A stretch of 64,000 nucleotides of DNA from Thermococcus litoralis DSM 5473 (GCF_000246985.2 NC_022084.1:1530156-1594155); one strand, 5' to 3'. Counted from the stretch's first letter, positions 8,641 to 18,881 are shown. Notes: a model not told the origin generated them from the letters alone. Made by a program: numbers and translations.

Positions 8641-8660
8641 AGGATATTTAAATTCAACTA
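8641..8660 (+). promoter_or_regulatory. TATA element for the ABC export operon
   Basis: GGATATTTAAATTC at about 8643-8656 is a good archaeal TATA box with a purine-rich BRE-like lead. It lies about 33-45 nt before ATG 8689, which has its own GAGGTGAG ribosome binding site. Confidence 0.5.
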
Positions 8661-8688
8661 AGTAATTGCAAAACAATGAGGTGAGAAA

Positions 8689-9612
8689 ATGTCATCAATT
8701 TTGAACGTTTCCATGAAAGAAATCTATGAGGGAATAAAGACAAAGAGAGTGCTTATAGTGCTTGTCGTGTTTTTGATGGCTGGCGCAGGGTATGCATACT
8801 GGATAAAGAGTACTTTAATGAGAATAGAGGTTTTAGACACCGATATGGCTTTAAACGCCGCTCAAAATGCCCAAATTTCCTCAATGATGTTTTTCCTTGC
8901 AGTAATTGGAGCAATTTTTGGGGCTGATGCTATAAACAGGGAAGTTGAGAGAGGAACTATTAAAGTCACTTTGAGTCATCCAATTTATAGGGATCAATAC
9001 TTGATAGGAAAGTTCCTTGGCAGAATGGCAGTGGTTATAATGGCATTTTTAATATTTGCGGTAGGGAGTATTGCATTCTTGTTAATACTTGGTGTTCCTT
9101 TAGGCTCAGAATTTGTAGCAACTTTCGTAAAAATGTTGCCGTTTTTTGTGCTGTTTTCGCTTGTCTATCTCTCCTTAGGCTTTCTGCTTTCCACATTCAT
9201 AAAAAAACCTTCAACAGCAATAATAGTGGCGGTAATTCTGCCGATATTCCTTGAAATTGTCTACCCAAGTGTTGCTTCGACCCTTGTTGTGTTAATGAGC
9301 TTGAGAGAGGGAGTTGCCCCCACTAATCCGATAGTCTTACAAGAAGCACTAAAGAAAATTTATCTTTTACTCTCACCAATTCCGGGCTATCATATGGACA
9401 ACATACTAAATGCGATTAAGTATGGGGTTTCTACATCTGAATTCTCTGAATTATTAGCTTCTGGAGGATTTTCACTCACACTGGAACCTTCAAATATTTC
9501 GTACTTGGAGGCAATTGGGATTGCATGGAAAAACATTGTAGCCTTGGTAATTATGTTTCTCTTACCTTTTGCGATAGCCTATGCAAAGTTTATGAAAATG
9601 GAGCTGAGGTGA
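8689..9612 (+). CDS. ABC-2 type transporter permease
   Basis: A 307-residue membrane protein with an N-terminal cytoplasmic helix (MKEIYEGIKTKRV), a first membrane segment, an ectodomain loop of about 30 residues and five further membrane segments. The conserved GADAINREVERGTIKVTLSHPIYR-type coupling segment (about residues 83-107) is typical of the NosY/ABC-2 family. It is followed 4 nt later by its ATPase and then by a surface protein and a second permease, so the four genes most likely form one exporter. The cargo is unknown. Confidence 0.88.
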   Translation: MSSILNVSMKEIYEGIKTKRVLIVLVVFLMAGAGYAYWIKSTLMRIEVLDTDMALNAAQNAQISSMMFFLAVIGAIFGADAINREVERGTIKVTLSHPIYRDQYLIGKFLGRMAVVIMAFLIFAVGSIAFLLILGVPLGSEFVATFVKMLPFFVLFSLVYLSLGFLLSTFIKKPSTAIIVAVILPIFLEIVYPSVASTLVVLMSLREGVAPTNPIVLQEALKKIYLLLSPIPGYHMDNILNAIKYGVSTSEFSELLASGGFSLTLEPSNISYLEAIGIAWKNIVALVIMFLLPFAIAYAKFMKMELR

Positions 9613-9616
9613 TATT

Positions 9617-10531
9617 ATGAAGGCAATAGAAGTCAAAAACCTAACCAAGAGCTACGGCAATTTCAAAGCAGTTGATGAACTGAGCTTTGAAGTTTACAAA
9701 GGGGAAATTTTTGGATTTTTGGGTCCGAATGGAGCGGGTAAAACGACAACTATTTTGAGCATGCTTGGGCTTATAATCCCCGATAAAGGAACCATAAAAA
9801 TACTTGGAAATGACGTTTTCAGAGAGCCCATAAAAGTCAAAGAGAAAATCGGCTTTCTCCCAGAAAATGCAACTCTCTATGAAGAATTGACAGCATGGAG
9901 GAACTTGGAGTTCTTTGCAAACTTTTACAGCTTTTCAAAACAAGAGAAGGAAAAGCGCATTAAAGAACTTTTAAAGCTTGTAGGACTGTGGGAAGCAAGG
10001 TATAGAAAAGTCAAAGCCTTTTCAAAAGGCATGAAGCAGAGGCTTTTGCTGGCTCAAGCACTTATAAACGATCCCGAAGTGCTAATACTGGACGAGCCCA
10101 CAAGCGGTCTCGATCCGGAAGGGGCTTACCTAGTAAAAAGCATCGTTAGAGAAGAACGCAAAAAAGGGAAGACGGTGTTTTTCTCGTCTCATATACTCAG
10201 TGAAGTGGAGGAGTTAAGTGATAGAGTTGGTATAATAGTCAAGGGGAAGCTTAGGGCACTGGGGACGCTTGAGGAAATAAAGAAAGAATTTATGGAGCTT
10301 GAAGGGTATGAGATAAAGGTTGAGACAAAGCAGGCGCTTCCAGAAATTGAACTTTCTGGGATCATAAGGATGCAAAAAGTAAGCGAAAATAAAGCAATCA
10401 TATTTGCGAAGGAAGACATTAGAGAGCAGCTTTCAGAGCTTCTTGCAAAGAAGGGGATAACAATTGTGAACCTTGAGGTTGAAGAGCCAAGTTTAGAGGA
10501 TGTTTTCCTAAAAACTATTTACAAGAGGTGA
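9617..10531 (+). CDS. ABC transporter ATP-binding protein
   Basis: The 304-residue ATPase has Walker A GPNGAGKTTT (about 36-45), Q-loop region GFLPENATLYEELTAWRN, signature FSKGMKQRL (about 136-144), Walker B VLILDEPTSGLDPEG (about 156-170) and an H-loop SSHILSEVEEL. A C-terminal regulatory domain of about 90 residues, common in ABC-2 exporters, follows. It drives the flanking permeases on the inner face of the membrane. Confidence 0.95.
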   Translation: MKAIEVKNLTKSYGNFKAVDELSFEVYKGEIFGFLGPNGAGKTTTILSMLGLIIPDKGTIKILGNDVFREPIKVKEKIGFLPENATLYEELTAWRNLEFFANFYSFSKQEKEKRIKELLKLVGLWEARYRKVKAFSKGMKQRLLLAQALINDPEVLILDEPTSGLDPEGAYLVKSIVREERKKGKTVFFSSHILSEVEELSDRVGIIVKGKLRALGTLEEIKKEFMELEGYEIKVETKQALPEIELSGIIRMQKVSENKAIIFAKEDIREQLSELLAKKGITIVNLEVEEPSLEDVFLKTIYKR

Positions 10532-10536
10532 GCTAA

Positions 10537-12729
10537 ATGAAAAAGAAGGCTTTTATCATAGTTTTTCTTTTTCTGCTCTCGAATTATCCTCTGATAAATG
10601 CCCAACCATGGGTAACGGTGTTTGAAGATAGAGTAAAAATAGGGGAAACCATAATTGTAGGGGATTATAAAATAGATGTAACCTTGGAAAAGAATGAAAT
10701 GAAGCCATATGCCATAATCTACGAGGACGAGGAAATAAAGAAGGTTGTTGGACAGGGAAACCTAACTGAGATTGGCAACATGAGAATCGTCCTTGGAAGC
10801 TACAATGCTGAAAACGAGGATGTCTTTGTTGCATTACAATATAAGCCTTCTCTAACCAAAGAGATATCCCCTAAAAACGGAGCTTCGTTTGAAGTAGGGG
10901 ATTATGCTCTAAAGGTGATAGAGTCAGGTAATGAAAGCGTACTACTGAGCATAAACGGAGATGAAGTAGAAGTAAAGGCAAAATCTGTCAGAGTTTACGA
11001 CAAACTCGCCCTCGAATACACGGAAGAGGTTTTGAAGGTTTATCTTGCCAATATTCAAGTAAAAAGAGAAGAGAGAAAAGACTATGAGCTGTACTATCCT
11101 TTCAAAGGACTTAAAGTAAAGACTAGGGATGAAGTCCAGATTCCAATAACAGTTCACAACAATGGCAACGAGGAATTAAAGCTTCAGCTGAGGGTTCTCT
11201 CAAAACCCTTTGGATGGGAGGTAAAATTCCTTGATGAGAGTGGGAGATATGAAGTCGATGAAATTGCTTTAAATCCTAAGAGCTCTTCTACCCTAACCCT
11301 TTTTATAAAGATTCCCGAAAATGCAAAGGGGACAAAAGAAATTCGATTTGCAGTTGGTGAGGAAATTGGTGAGATTACCATTGACGTGGTTAGAGACGAA
11401 GTTGTTGATATTGCGATCCCCCTGCTTAACGTGGAAAGTGAGGCGGGTCAGAACATTACATTTCCAATAACTCTGAGAGACAGAGGAGAGGAGAAAGTTG
11501 TAAAGCTGGAAGTAACAGAAAAGCCTGCAAGTTGGGATGCCTACTTCCTCATGGGTAATCAGAGGGTTAGGTCTTTTCTTTTGGAAGGAGAACAAGAGAT
11601 AACTCTTTTTGTAAAGATTCCGAGAAATGCTGAGCTTGGTGAGCATAGGATAAAGTTCTCAGTAAACGGAATAGAAAAGAATGTAAGTATTTTTGTCTAC
11701 AAAACGTATAAGGGAGAACCAGCGAAAGTATCCGTGACTGTTAAGGATGAAGAGGGCAACTTTGTGAAAAAAGCAAAAATTATCATCGGAAACAAAACAG
11801 CCTTCACAGACAGCTATGGAAAAGCCAATATGGAGCTTAAACCGGGGGAATATAAGGTTCTTATAGAGAAAGAGGGATATGAAACTGTTGAAGAAGATGT
11901 CACACTTGAGGATGGGGAGGAAAAAACTTTGGAGATAACTTTAACAAAGCTCCCCTACTACTTCGAGCTTGAGGGAAGCGGGGACACAGTTGCAGTTACG
12001 GCTGGATCCATAGGGAGCTATACAATGAGCATAAAGAACTTAGGAAAAGAAGAAGATTCGTATTTGCTTTCGACTTTTGACGTTCCGGAAGGATGGTCAG
12101 CGGAATTTTATTATGCGGAAAGTCCTATGAGAAAGATAAAAATTAACCCGGGAGAATCCAAAGAAGTTACTTTAAGAATAGTTCCTCCCTTTAATGCCCA
12201 GCCTGGAGAATACAACCTGACGATTGCCGTTGATAGCTCCTCTGGATTGGAGAAAAGGATAAACTTAGTAGTGAAGCTTATCGGGGAATACAAATTTGAG
12301 ATGTATCCGGAGACACCAATGGTGAACATTAAAGCCGGTAAGGAGGGGATCGCCTATCTTTCCCTCGAAAACACTGGAACTGCTCCAATAACGAACATAA
12401 AATTTGAGGTAAGTGCTCCCCAAGGATGGGATGTTAAGGTTACTCCCCAAGTAATTCCCGAGCTTAGGTCGCTGTATTTCGAGGAGGGCGGTGTTAGAGG
12501 AATAAGTGGATCGGAGAATCGTTTAACTGTTACGATAAAAGTCCCAGAGACAACTCCAGCTGGGACATACCAAATAACAATCACCGGAAAAGGAGATCAA
12601 GCTCAAGCCAGCACCCAGATCACGGTTAGGGTAACTCAGAGCTCTAATACCGCATACATTGGAATACTAGTACTTGTACTAACATTTGGGGCTGTAATAT
12701 GGATGATGAGGAGGGTGGGCAGGAGATGA
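10537..12729 (+). CDS. Secreted membrane-anchored protein with NEW3-like and PEGA-like domains
   Basis: This 730-residue protein has a signal peptide (MKKKAFIIVFLFLLSNYPLI, cleavage near Ala-Gln 22-23) and a single C-terminal anchor (YIGILVLVLTFGAVIWMMRR). Between them lie an N-terminal beta domain, two NPCBM-associated NEW3-like repeats (about 195-390, each with an F/W-GWEVKFL or SWDAYFL core), a PEGA/carboxypeptidase-regulatory-like domain (about 395-475, KPGEYKVLIEKEGYETVEEDV) and two more NEW3-like repeats (about 475-695, with GWSAEFYY and GWDVKVTP). It sits inside the ABC operon and probably works at the outer face as partner or substrate receptor. The exact role is unknown. Confidence 0.8.
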   Translation: MKKKAFIIVFLFLLSNYPLINAQPWVTVFEDRVKIGETIIVGDYKIDVTLEKNEMKPYAIIYEDEEIKKVVGQGNLTEIGNMRIVLGSYNAENEDVFVALQYKPSLTKEISPKNGASFEVGDYALKVIESGNESVLLSINGDEVEVKAKSVRVYDKLALEYTEEVLKVYLANIQVKREERKDYELYYPFKGLKVKTRDEVQIPITVHNNGNEELKLQLRVLSKPFGWEVKFLDESGRYEVDEIALNPKSSSTLTLFIKIPENAKGTKEIRFAVGEEIGEITIDVVRDEVVDIAIPLLNVESEAGQNITFPITLRDRGEEKVVKLEVTEKPASWDAYFLMGNQRVRSFLLEGEQEITLFVKIPRNAELGEHRIKFSVNGIEKNVSIFVYKTYKGEPAKVSVTVKDEEGNFVKKAKIIIGNKTAFTDSYGKANMELKPGEYKVLIEKEGYETVEEDVTLEDGEEKTLEITLTKLPYYFELEGSGDTVAVTAGSIGSYTMSIKNLGKEEDSYLLSTFDVPEGWSAEFYYAESPMRKIKINPGESKEVTLRIVPPFNAQPGEYNLTIAVDSSSGLEKRINLVVKLIGEYKFEMYPETPMVNIKAGKEGIAYLSLENTGTAPITNIKFEVSAPQGWDVKVTPQVIPELRSLYFEEGGVRGISGSENRLTVTIKVPETTPAGTYQITITGKGDQAQASTQITVRVTQSSNTAYIGILVLVLTFGAVIWMMRRVGRR

Positions 12730-13649
12730 AGGCATTAAACATCGCAATGAAGGAGCTCTATGTCTCAATAAAAAGCAAAAGGTTTATAATACTCCTTAGT
12801 ATTTATGTTCTTCTCCTTCTTCTGCTCTCTTACTCTCTGAGGGACAACTTAAGTGAGCTAACTTCTCCCTCTGTTGAAAAGTTATCAATGGATTTGTTTG
12901 GAGTTAGTGGAGATGTTTTTGCTACACCTCTTTCTACTATGCTTACCCTCAACTTTACGTTCTTCACGGTAATTGGAGCTATTTTAGGAGCTTCTCTCGG
13001 GGCAGATGCGATAAACAAAGAGATTGAAAGTGGAACTATAAAAACACTACTTGGACACCCTATTTATAGAGATGAGGTTATAAACGGGAAATTCCTCGGC
13101 AATGCGTTTGTTTTGGCTATTACAATCACCATTGGATATGTGGTTACGATTGCCTTTCTCCTTATCAATGGCACTCCTCTCGATGGAGATTCTGTCTTCA
13201 GGGGATTTATTGCATTCCTTTTGACATTTCTCTATTCCTTAGTCTTTCTAAGCTTCTCCATCCTTTTTTCGACACTTCTAAAAAAACCTGAGACCTCTAT
13301 GCTTATATCAATTGGCCTAGCAATTTTTTTAACAATGATATATGGGTTAATCGTCTCTCTGATAGCCCAACACCTAGCTGGAGAAGTGCCACCTTATGGA
13401 ACGCCTGCTTTTGAAATATGGGAAGAAACTTTTAAGCTCTGGGAGCAGAGGCTGCACTTTATAAATCCGGCTCATCACTATGTTGCTTTAATTATTGCTG
13501 TTTTTGCTGGTGATAGAATAGCCAACTACTATGCTCCCCTTGGAGATTCCCTAATCTTGATGTTCAACAATCTATCAATGCTTTTAACCTTTCTGCTCCT
13601 CCCGTTTGCCTTTGCTTATGTTAGATTTATGACCAGCGACCTCAGATAA
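12726..13649 (+). CDS. ABC-2 type transporter permease (second of the operon)
   Basis: A 307-residue permease homologous to the one at 8689. It starts with MKALNIAMKELYVSIKSKRF and has the same GADAINKEIESGTIKTLLGH-type coupling segment and about six membrane segments. ATG 12726 overlaps the upstream stop by 4 nt (ATGA) and follows GGGTGGGCAGGAG. The two permeases likely form a heterodimer with the single ATPase. Confidence 0.88.
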   Translation: MKALNIAMKELYVSIKSKRFIILLSIYVLLLLLLSYSLRDNLSELTSPSVEKLSMDLFGVSGDVFATPLSTMLTLNFTFFTVIGAILGASLGADAINKEIESGTIKTLLGHPIYRDEVINGKFLGNAFVLAITITIGYVVTIAFLLINGTPLDGDSVFRGFIAFLLTFLYSLVFLSFSILFSTLLKKPETSMLISIGLAIFLTMIYGLIVSLIAQHLAGEVPPYGTPAFEIWEETFKLWEQRLHFINPAHHYVALIIAVFAGDRIANYYAPLGDSLILMFNNLSMLLTFLLLPFAFAYVRFMTSDLR

Positions 13650-13666
13650 AAATAGAAAAGAGCAAA

Positions 13667-15109
13667 TTAGCCCTTTGCAACTCCAATAGGTCTCATCCTT
13701 GCCACCAGATTAGCTATTCCCGCCTCATGAACAACGTTAACAACGTTATCGACGTTCTTGTAGGCTCCGGGGGCTTCCTCTGCAACAACCCTCATGCTCG
13801 CTGCCCTAATGTATATTCCTCTCTGCATGAGCTCGTTTCTAAGCTTATCTCCTCTAAATTGTCTTGTAGCAGCATGTCTGCTCAAAACCCTTCCCGCACC
13901 GTGGCATGTGCTACCAAAGGTTTCTTTCATTGATCCCTCGGCTCCAGCAAGCACATAGCTTGCCGTACCCATTGAACCGGGAATTAAGACAGGCTGTCCC
14001 ACATTGCGGTAAGCTCTTGGCACAGCCTCATGCCCAGCGGGGAATGCTCTTGTGGCACCTTTTCTGTGAACTACAACTTTGACTTTCCTTCCATCAACCT
14101 CGTGCTCTTCAACTTTTGCTATGTTGTGGGCAACATCGTAAACTATGCTCATTCCTAAGTCCTCAGCCTTTTGCTTGAACACTTCCTCAAAGCTCTCCCT
14201 TACCCAGTGGGTAATCATCTGCCTGTTAGCCCATGCAAAGTTTGCCGCAGCTTTCATTGCACTGAAATATCTTTGCCCTTCCCCTGTCTGGAATGGGACG
14301 CTCACGAGTTCTCTGTCTGGCCATGGCACATTGTACTTCCTATTTGCCTTCTCCATGATCCTTAGGTAATCGCTTGCTACCTGATGACCAAGCCCTCTTG
14401 ACCCAGTGTGCACCATAACAACAACTTGTCCTTCAAACAAGCCATATACCTTAGCGATTTCCTCATTGAAGATTTTGTCAACTACCTGCACTTCCAAGAA
14501 GTGGTTTCCACTTCCTAGAGAGCCTAATTGTGGGGCCCCTCTTTGCTTTGCTTTTTGGCTTACTGCATTTGGATCCGCTCCTTCCATTCTCCCGTTCTCT
14601 TCTAGATGCTCTAGATCTTCCTTCCAGCCATAGCCGTTCTCCACAGCCCACTTTGCACCATCTGCAAGAACATCATCTAATTGCGTCCAGTGAAGCCTAA
14701 TCCTTCCTTTGCTTCCAAGTCCGCTTGGCACGTTTTTGAAGAGGGTATCGACGAGCTGTTTGATCTTTGGTCTAACTTCTTTCTCCGTTAAGTTCGTCCT
14801 AATAAGCCTGACGCCGCAGTTGACGTCATAACCCACGCCTCCGGGGCTTATAACGCCTTCTTTCACGTCAAAAGCCGCTACACCGCCGATTGGGAAACCA
14901 TAACCCTGATGACCATCGGGCATTACTATAGAATACTTATAAATCCCAGGAAGCATGGCCACATTTGCGGCCTGTTCGAGGGTTCTATCTTGTCTCATTT
15001 TTTGGATTAGTGTATCATCTGCATAAACTCTTCCCGGCACTCTCATTCTTTTATCGAACTTCGGTATCTCCCACCTGATCTTATCTATTCTTTTTAATGG
15101 GATCTCCAT
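13667..15109 (-). CDS. rtcB: tRNA-splicing ligase RtcB
   Basis: The 480-residue enzyme joins RNA 2',3'-cyclic phosphate and 5'-OH ends with GTP and Mn2+, completing tRNA splicing and RNA repair. The metal-site segment [15 protein letters not shown] gives Asp95 and Cys98; [10 protein letters not shown] and the [12 protein letters not shown] and HGAGR motifs follow, with the guanylylated His in the latter. I chose ATG 15109, which follows GGAGGTGAG; an earlier in-frame TTG at 15124 lies upstream of that site. Length fits the family without an intein. Archease, its known activator, lies 1.4 kb upstream on the same strand. Confidence 0.97.
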   Translation of the reverse strand: MEIPLKRIDKIRWEIPKFDKRMRVPGRVYADDTLIQKMRQDRTLEQAANVAMLPGIYKYSIVMPDGHQGYGFPIGGVAAFDVKEGVISPGGVGYDVNCGVRLIRTNLTEKEVRPKIKQLVDTLFKNVPSGLGSKGRIRLHWTQLDDVLADGAKWAVENGYGWKEDLEHLEENGRMEGADPNAVSQKAKQRGAPQLGSLGSGNHFLEVQVVDKIFNEEIAKVYGLFEGQVVVMVHTGSRGLGHQVASDYLRIMEKANRKYNVPWPDRELVSVPFQTGEGQRYFSAMKAAANFAWANRQMITHWVRESFEEVFKQKAEDLGMSIVYDVAHNIAKVEEHEVDGRKVKVVVHRKGATRAFPAGHEAVPRAYRNVGQPVLIPGSMGTASYVLAGAEGSMKETFGSTCHGAGRVLSRHAATRQFRGDKLRNELMQRGIYIRAASMRVVAEEAPGAYKNVDNVVNVVHEAGIANLVARMRPIGVAKG

Positions 15110-15157
15110 CCTTCTCACCTCCAAATTAAATAGCTCTCAAAATTTTAAAAGATTGCG

Positions 15158-15562
15158 TTATTTGGGGTTTATTCTCCTTTCTTTCGGCACGTAGTTTTTA
15201 ATTATACCGTCTTTTGCTTTTCCGCAGCCAAGATAGTACAAGCCCCATTTTAGTATTACCCATCCTCTCGTTTCGGTTGAGGTTTTCAGGTCTTCTCCAC
15301 TTAGCCAGAGCTTCATCTCTTCCTCATCAACTTCAACGACGTTTTTTGTAGCTTTTGGGCCGACTAAAAAGCTTCCCTCTATAGTGAGCCTTATCCCATC
15401 ACTTTCAATTTTTCCAAAATAAATTCCCCTATCTGTGCGTGTATTTGGATTGAACTCGCAGGGCTTATAGGCGTAAACCTTTTTACTCCTTTTTACTTCA
15501 AAAATCAAATCTGGAGCATACCCATACTGCTCTATTAGCATTTCCTTAACTTTTTTGCTCAT
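15158..15562 (-). CDS. PUA-like / RsmF C-terminal-type RNA-binding protein, partner of the m5C methylase
   Basis: A 134-residue protein. Its C-terminal part (TRGWVILKWGLYYLGCGKAK followed by DGIIKNYVPKERR) resembles the C-terminal RNA-binding domain of NOL1/NOP2/Sun methylases such as RsmF. ATG 15562 overlaps the methylase stop (ATGA), so the two are translationally coupled. I infer that it supplies in trans the RNA-binding domain that the upstream methylase lacks. The frame extends upstream to 15628, but those codons lie inside the methylase. Confidence 0.65.
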   Translation of the reverse strand: MSKKVKEMLIEQYGYAPDLIFEVKRSKKVYAYKPCEFNPNTRTDRGIYFGKIESDGIRLTIEGSFLVGPKATKNVVEVDEEEMKLWLSGEDLKTSTETRGWVILKWGLYYLGCGKAKDGIIKNYVPKERRINPK

Positions 15563-16473
15563 GGTTTCCTTATTTTCGCTATAAAGAACGCTTCCGTGTT
15601 GTTGTCCTGTGGATGAATGCGAAGACATTTTTTCACCTCCTCGGAATACTTCTTCCCCTCAAACTCCAAAACAGGAGGTGTTGACTTTAGAGGTAGGTTG
15701 ATTTTCTCAAGCTTGGCGTCAGTTTTGGAGAGGAGGTAGTCAACAACTTCTTCGTTTTCAAGGGGGTCTATGGTACATGTTGAGTACACCAAAACTCCTC
15801 CGGGCTTTAGAGCTTTGTAAGCTGCTACTATTAGCTTTTTTTGAATGTTGGAGTATCTTATAACCTTCTTCATGCTCCAATCTGTCAAGAATTTGAAGCT
15901 TTTTCTTATCATCCCCACACTTGAGCAAGGCGCATCAAGGAGTACTCTATCGAAGGTATTTTCAAATCGTGAAAAGTAAATGCCGTCTTTGACGGTAACC
16001 CTTGCGTTAAGCACTCCAAACCGGTTTAGGTTTGCTATCAAAACATTAGCACGCCATTTTTTTAAGTCATTGGCTATTATGCACCCTTCGTTTTTCATGT
16101 ATTGTGCTATTTGTGTCGTTTTAGCTCCTGGGGCAGCCGCCATGTCAAGGACGAGTTCTCTGGGCTTGGGGTCTAGGACAACGGGTGGTATCATTGAGGA
16201 CGCCTCTTGAGGAAAGACAAGCCCAAGGGCGTACTCTATCATATCCCCGAACTCTCTGGTGTTGATAAAGAACCCTTCTTTTACCCAAGGGATCGGTTCA
16301 AGCTCGTACCTTTCTTCCAGCCTTGCCTTTACGTACTCTAGGGGAGCTTTGAGGGTGTTGATTCTTATGCTCTGCCTCAAGGGCGCCATCATGAGCCTCC
16401 AGAATTCTTCCCCATCATCGAGCTTTTGATACCTCTCGTAGAATGCTCTGTTCATTTTGGCGACTTCTTCCAT
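15559..16473 (-). CDS. tRNA/rRNA cytosine-C5 methyltransferase (NOL1/NOP2/Sun family)
   Basis: The 304-residue enzyme methylates C5 of cytosine in RNA using S-adenosylmethionine. It has the SAM loop LDMAAAPGAKTTQIA (about 109-123) and the two catalytic cysteines: Cys183 in DAPCSSVG, the release cysteine, and Cys233 in YSTCTIDPLENEE, the nucleophile. Its closest known relative by context is the Pyrococcus abyssi tRNA m5C methylase, which works with archease; the archease gene lies 9 nt upstream here. ATG 16473 follows GAGGTGGTTAC. Confidence 0.93.
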   Translation of the reverse strand: MEEVAKMNRAFYERYQKLDDGEEFWRLMMAPLRQSIRINTLKAPLEYVKARLEERYELEPIPWVKEGFFINTREFGDMIEYALGLVFPQEASSMIPPVVLDPKPRELVLDMAAAPGAKTTQIAQYMKNEGCIIANDLKKWRANVLIANLNRFGVLNARVTVKDGIYFSRFENTFDRVLLDAPCSSVGMIRKSFKFLTDWSMKKVIRYSNIQKKLIVAAYKALKPGGVLVYSTCTIDPLENEEVVDYLLSKTDAKLEKINLPLKSTPPVLEFEGKKYSEEVKKCLRIHPQDNNTEAFFIAKIRKP

Positions 16474-16482
16474 GTAACCACC

Positions 16483-16908
16483 TCAGATATCTGGGACAAG
16501 CTGTGCCATCCATTCCCCGTTGGGGAGCTGTTTTATCTCCATGTCGTGGTAGGTTATGGCTTTGACTTCTTCCTTTGGCTCGTGCTTTTCGCTCAGCTTT
16601 TCTCCATAGGCTTTTGCCTTGAGCTTGTATCCCTTTTCAGTTTTTTCTATTTTAACTTCAAAGTCCCTAAAAACCAGTCCTTCCGTGTCATGGAGGATAA
16701 GGAGCTCTTCAAGGAAGTTGTAAAGCAAGGAATATAAATCCTCTCCCTCAACTTCGATTTCTCTTACTTCTCTCTTCTCAACTTTCTCAACGTTAACCAT
16801 TACATCAAAAAGAGCAATTGCAACGGCTTCAAAAGCCTCTTCAAGGGTTTCTCCATACCCTCTTATTCCAATATCGGCAGTGTGCTCATAGTGCTCCCAC
16901 CTTTTCAT
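16483..16908 (-). CDS. Archease
   Basis: The 141-residue protein has the archease start [20 protein letters not shown], with conserved Asp, and the C-terminal metal-site segment [14 protein letters not shown]. Archease speeds guanylylation and turnover of RtcB and, in Pyrococcus, prevents aggregation and sharpens tRNA specificity of the m5C methylase. Both client genes lie just downstream on the same strand, so archease, methylase, PUA-like protein and RtcB form one tRNA maturation cluster. The ATG follows GGGTGAGAGA. Confidence 0.97.
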   Translation of the reverse strand: MKRWEHYEHTADIGIRGYGETLEEAFEAVAIALFDVMVNVEKVEKREVREIEVEGEDLYSLLYNFLEELLILHDTEGLVFRDFEVKIEKTEKGYKLKAKAYGEKLSEKHEPKEEVKAITYHDMEIKQLPNGEWMAQLVPDI

Positions 16909-16963
16909 TCTCTCACCCGATAGGTTAATATTTCCCCAAGTTTATTAGGCTTTGGGGATTGCC

Positions 16964-17836
16964 ATGAGGGAGATAACACCGAAGAAGATTATGGAAATGA
17001 AGGGGAAGGAGAAAATTACGATGGTGACTGCATACGATTATCCATCAGCTCTTCTAGCGGATAAAGCCAAGATTGACATTATTTTTGTTGGGGATTCGCT
17101 GGGAATGGTGGTCTATGGAGAGCAGAACACCCTAAATGTGACCATGGAGCAGATGGTTTATCACACGAGGGCAGTTGCAAAAGCCGTTAAAAGAGGATTG
17201 GTTCTCGCTGATATGCCATTTATGAGTTATGAGGTTAGTGTAGAGGAAGGAATGAGAAATGCCGCCCGATTAATTCAGGCAGGGGCGGATGCGGTGAAGA
17301 TTGAAGGGGGCTACGATCACAGAAAACTTGTAAAGAAGCTCGTTAGGGCGGGTATACCTGTTATGGGGCATACTGGCCTAACTCCCCAAAGATACCTTCG
17401 TTTGGGAGGCTACCATATAACGGGAGAGACCGAAGAAGAAATCGAGGAAATACTTAGGGATGCGAAGGCATTAGAAAAGGCTGGAGCTTTTGCAGTTGTT
17501 TTGGAGTTTGTTCTGGCGGATGTAGCTAAGTTGGTAACTGAAGAAGTCAAGATACCAACGATAGGAATCGGGTCTGGTCCTTATGTGGACGGGCAAGTTT
17601 TGGTATGGCACGATCTCCTTGGCGTCTATGAGCATGTGCCCCCATTTGTAAAGAAATATGCGGATTTGAGGGGTATAATTCAGCTGGCACTTGAGAATTA
17701 TAGGGAGGAAGTAAAAGAGGGCAAGTTCCCAAGCGGTGAATACTACTGGGAGTTCCTCGATAAGGACGACTTTGAGAAAAAGAGGAGAAAAGTCATAGAG
17801 CGCCTATTAGGAGAGAGGTTTGATGAGGAAGTTTAA
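16964..17836 (+). CDS. panB: 3-methyl-2-oxobutanoate hydroxymethyltransferase PanB
   Basis: The 290-residue enzyme makes ketopantoate from 2-oxoisovalerate and methylene-tetrahydropterin for coenzyme A synthesis. Marks are VTAYDYPSA (about 22-30), [11 protein letters not shown] (metal ligand Asp), DMPFMSYE, the KIEGG motif, GHTGLTPQ and the [14 protein letters not shown] loop. ATG 16964 follows GGGGAT; an upstream in-frame TTG at 16952 is less likely. It overlaps the aminotransferase by 14 nt. Confidence 0.96.
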   Translation: MREITPKKIMEMKGKEKITMVTAYDYPSALLADKAKIDIIFVGDSLGMVVYGEQNTLNVTMEQMVYHTRAVAKAVKRGLVLADMPFMSYEVSVEEGMRNAARLIQAGADAVKIEGGYDHRKLVKKLVRAGIPVMGHTGLTPQRYLRLGGYHITGETEEEIEEILRDAKALEKAGAFAVVLEFVLADVAKLVTEEVKIPTIGIGSGPYVDGQVLVWHDLLGVYEHVPPFVKKYADLRGIIQLALENYREEVKEGKFPSGEYYWEFLDKDDFEKKRRKVIERLLGERFDEEV

Positions 17837-18881
17837 AGTCCGCAAAGAGCTCTTCACCCTTGAGGTGCCCGGAGGATACGCGGATAAAGTTGGACATGGA
17901 GAAGGATTCCTAGACTGTTCCCTTGGCACAAATCCGTTTGGAACTTCCGAAAGGGTAAAAGAGAAGTTGAAAAACTTAGAGGTAGACCTTTCTGCGTATC
18001 CGGATGTGAGGTATACTTATCTCAGAAACGCCCTTGCGGAATACTGGGATGTAGATGAAGAAAGCATTTTCTTTGGTTATGGGACCATCGGATGCTTTGA
18101 AAAGGTGAACAAATTTGTAATAAGCCCGGGCTCCAAGGTGTTTGGTATTTCCCCACAGTATACAAGATACATAAGCGACGTACTTGCCATGGGGGGCTCC
18201 TATGAATCGGTTTCCCTGAAAAAGGAAAACAGGTTTAAAATCGATGTTGGAGAAGTTATAAATGCTCTCACTTCAGATTATTCTCTTCTCTACCTCGACA
18301 ACCCTCACAATCCCACTGGACAGGTGTTAAGGCTCAAAGAAGTTGAAGAAATCGTTCAGGATGCCGAGAGAAAGGGCGTTTTGGTTCTTGTAGATGAAGC
18401 TTATGGAGATTTTGTCGAAAAAGAAGAATCGGCAATAAACCTTGAATATGATAACCTCATCGTCCTCCGCTCTTTCTCAAAAGGCTTTGGGCTGGCATCT
18501 ATGCGAGTAGGCTATGCTGTTATAAAAAACCGAAAGCTTGGGGAGCTTTATAGAAAGGTAGATTTGCCATTTCCGATAAGTACAATTGGAGAGATTTTGG
18601 CAGTTGAAGCACTTAAGGATCAAAAATTCCTCAAGGAAAGCAGAAAAAAGATAGCCGCTGTAAAAAGAGAAGTCATAGATACCCTCAAGAAAAAATTCCA
18701 AATAGCTGAAACCCACATGCAGACTCCAATAATGCTTTTGTGGGGAGAAGGAGACACTTATCGCTATTTTCTTGAAAGGAAGATATTAACTGTGAGGGGC
18801 TCAGCTTTTAGGTCGTTGGACGATTCCTATGCCCGACTTAGGGTTCCAAAAAATGCCGATGAATTACTAAGCCGTCTTTAG
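17823..18881 (+). CDS. PLP-dependent aminotransferase, histidinol-phosphate aminotransferase family
   Basis: A 352-residue class I/II aminotransferase. It has the DNPHNPTGQ motif (about 159-167), VDEAYGDF (about 189-196), the PLP lysine in [16 protein letters not shown] (about 215-230) and a C-terminal Arg in YARLRVP. It overlaps panB and starts at ATG 17823 after GGAGAGAGG. The substrate cannot be read from sequence: no histidine pathway genes are nearby, so HisC activity should not be assumed. An aromatic or branched-chain amino-acid transaminase is equally possible, the latter fitting panB next door. Confidence 0.85.
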   Translation: MRKFKVRKELFTLEVPGGYADKVGHGEGFLDCSLGTNPFGTSERVKEKLKNLEVDLSAYPDVRYTYLRNALAEYWDVDEESIFFGYGTIGCFEKVNKFVISPGSKVFGISPQYTRYISDVLAMGGSYESVSLKKENRFKIDVGEVINALTSDYSLLYLDNPHNPTGQVLRLKEVEEIVQDAERKGVLVLVDEAYGDFVEKEESAINLEYDNLIVLRSFSKGFGLASMRVGYAVIKNRKLGELYRKVDLPFPISTIGEILAVEALKDQKFLKESRKKIAAVKREVIDTLKKKFQIAETHMQTPIMLLWGEGDTYRYFLERKILTVRGSAFRSLDDSYARLRVPKNADELLSRL

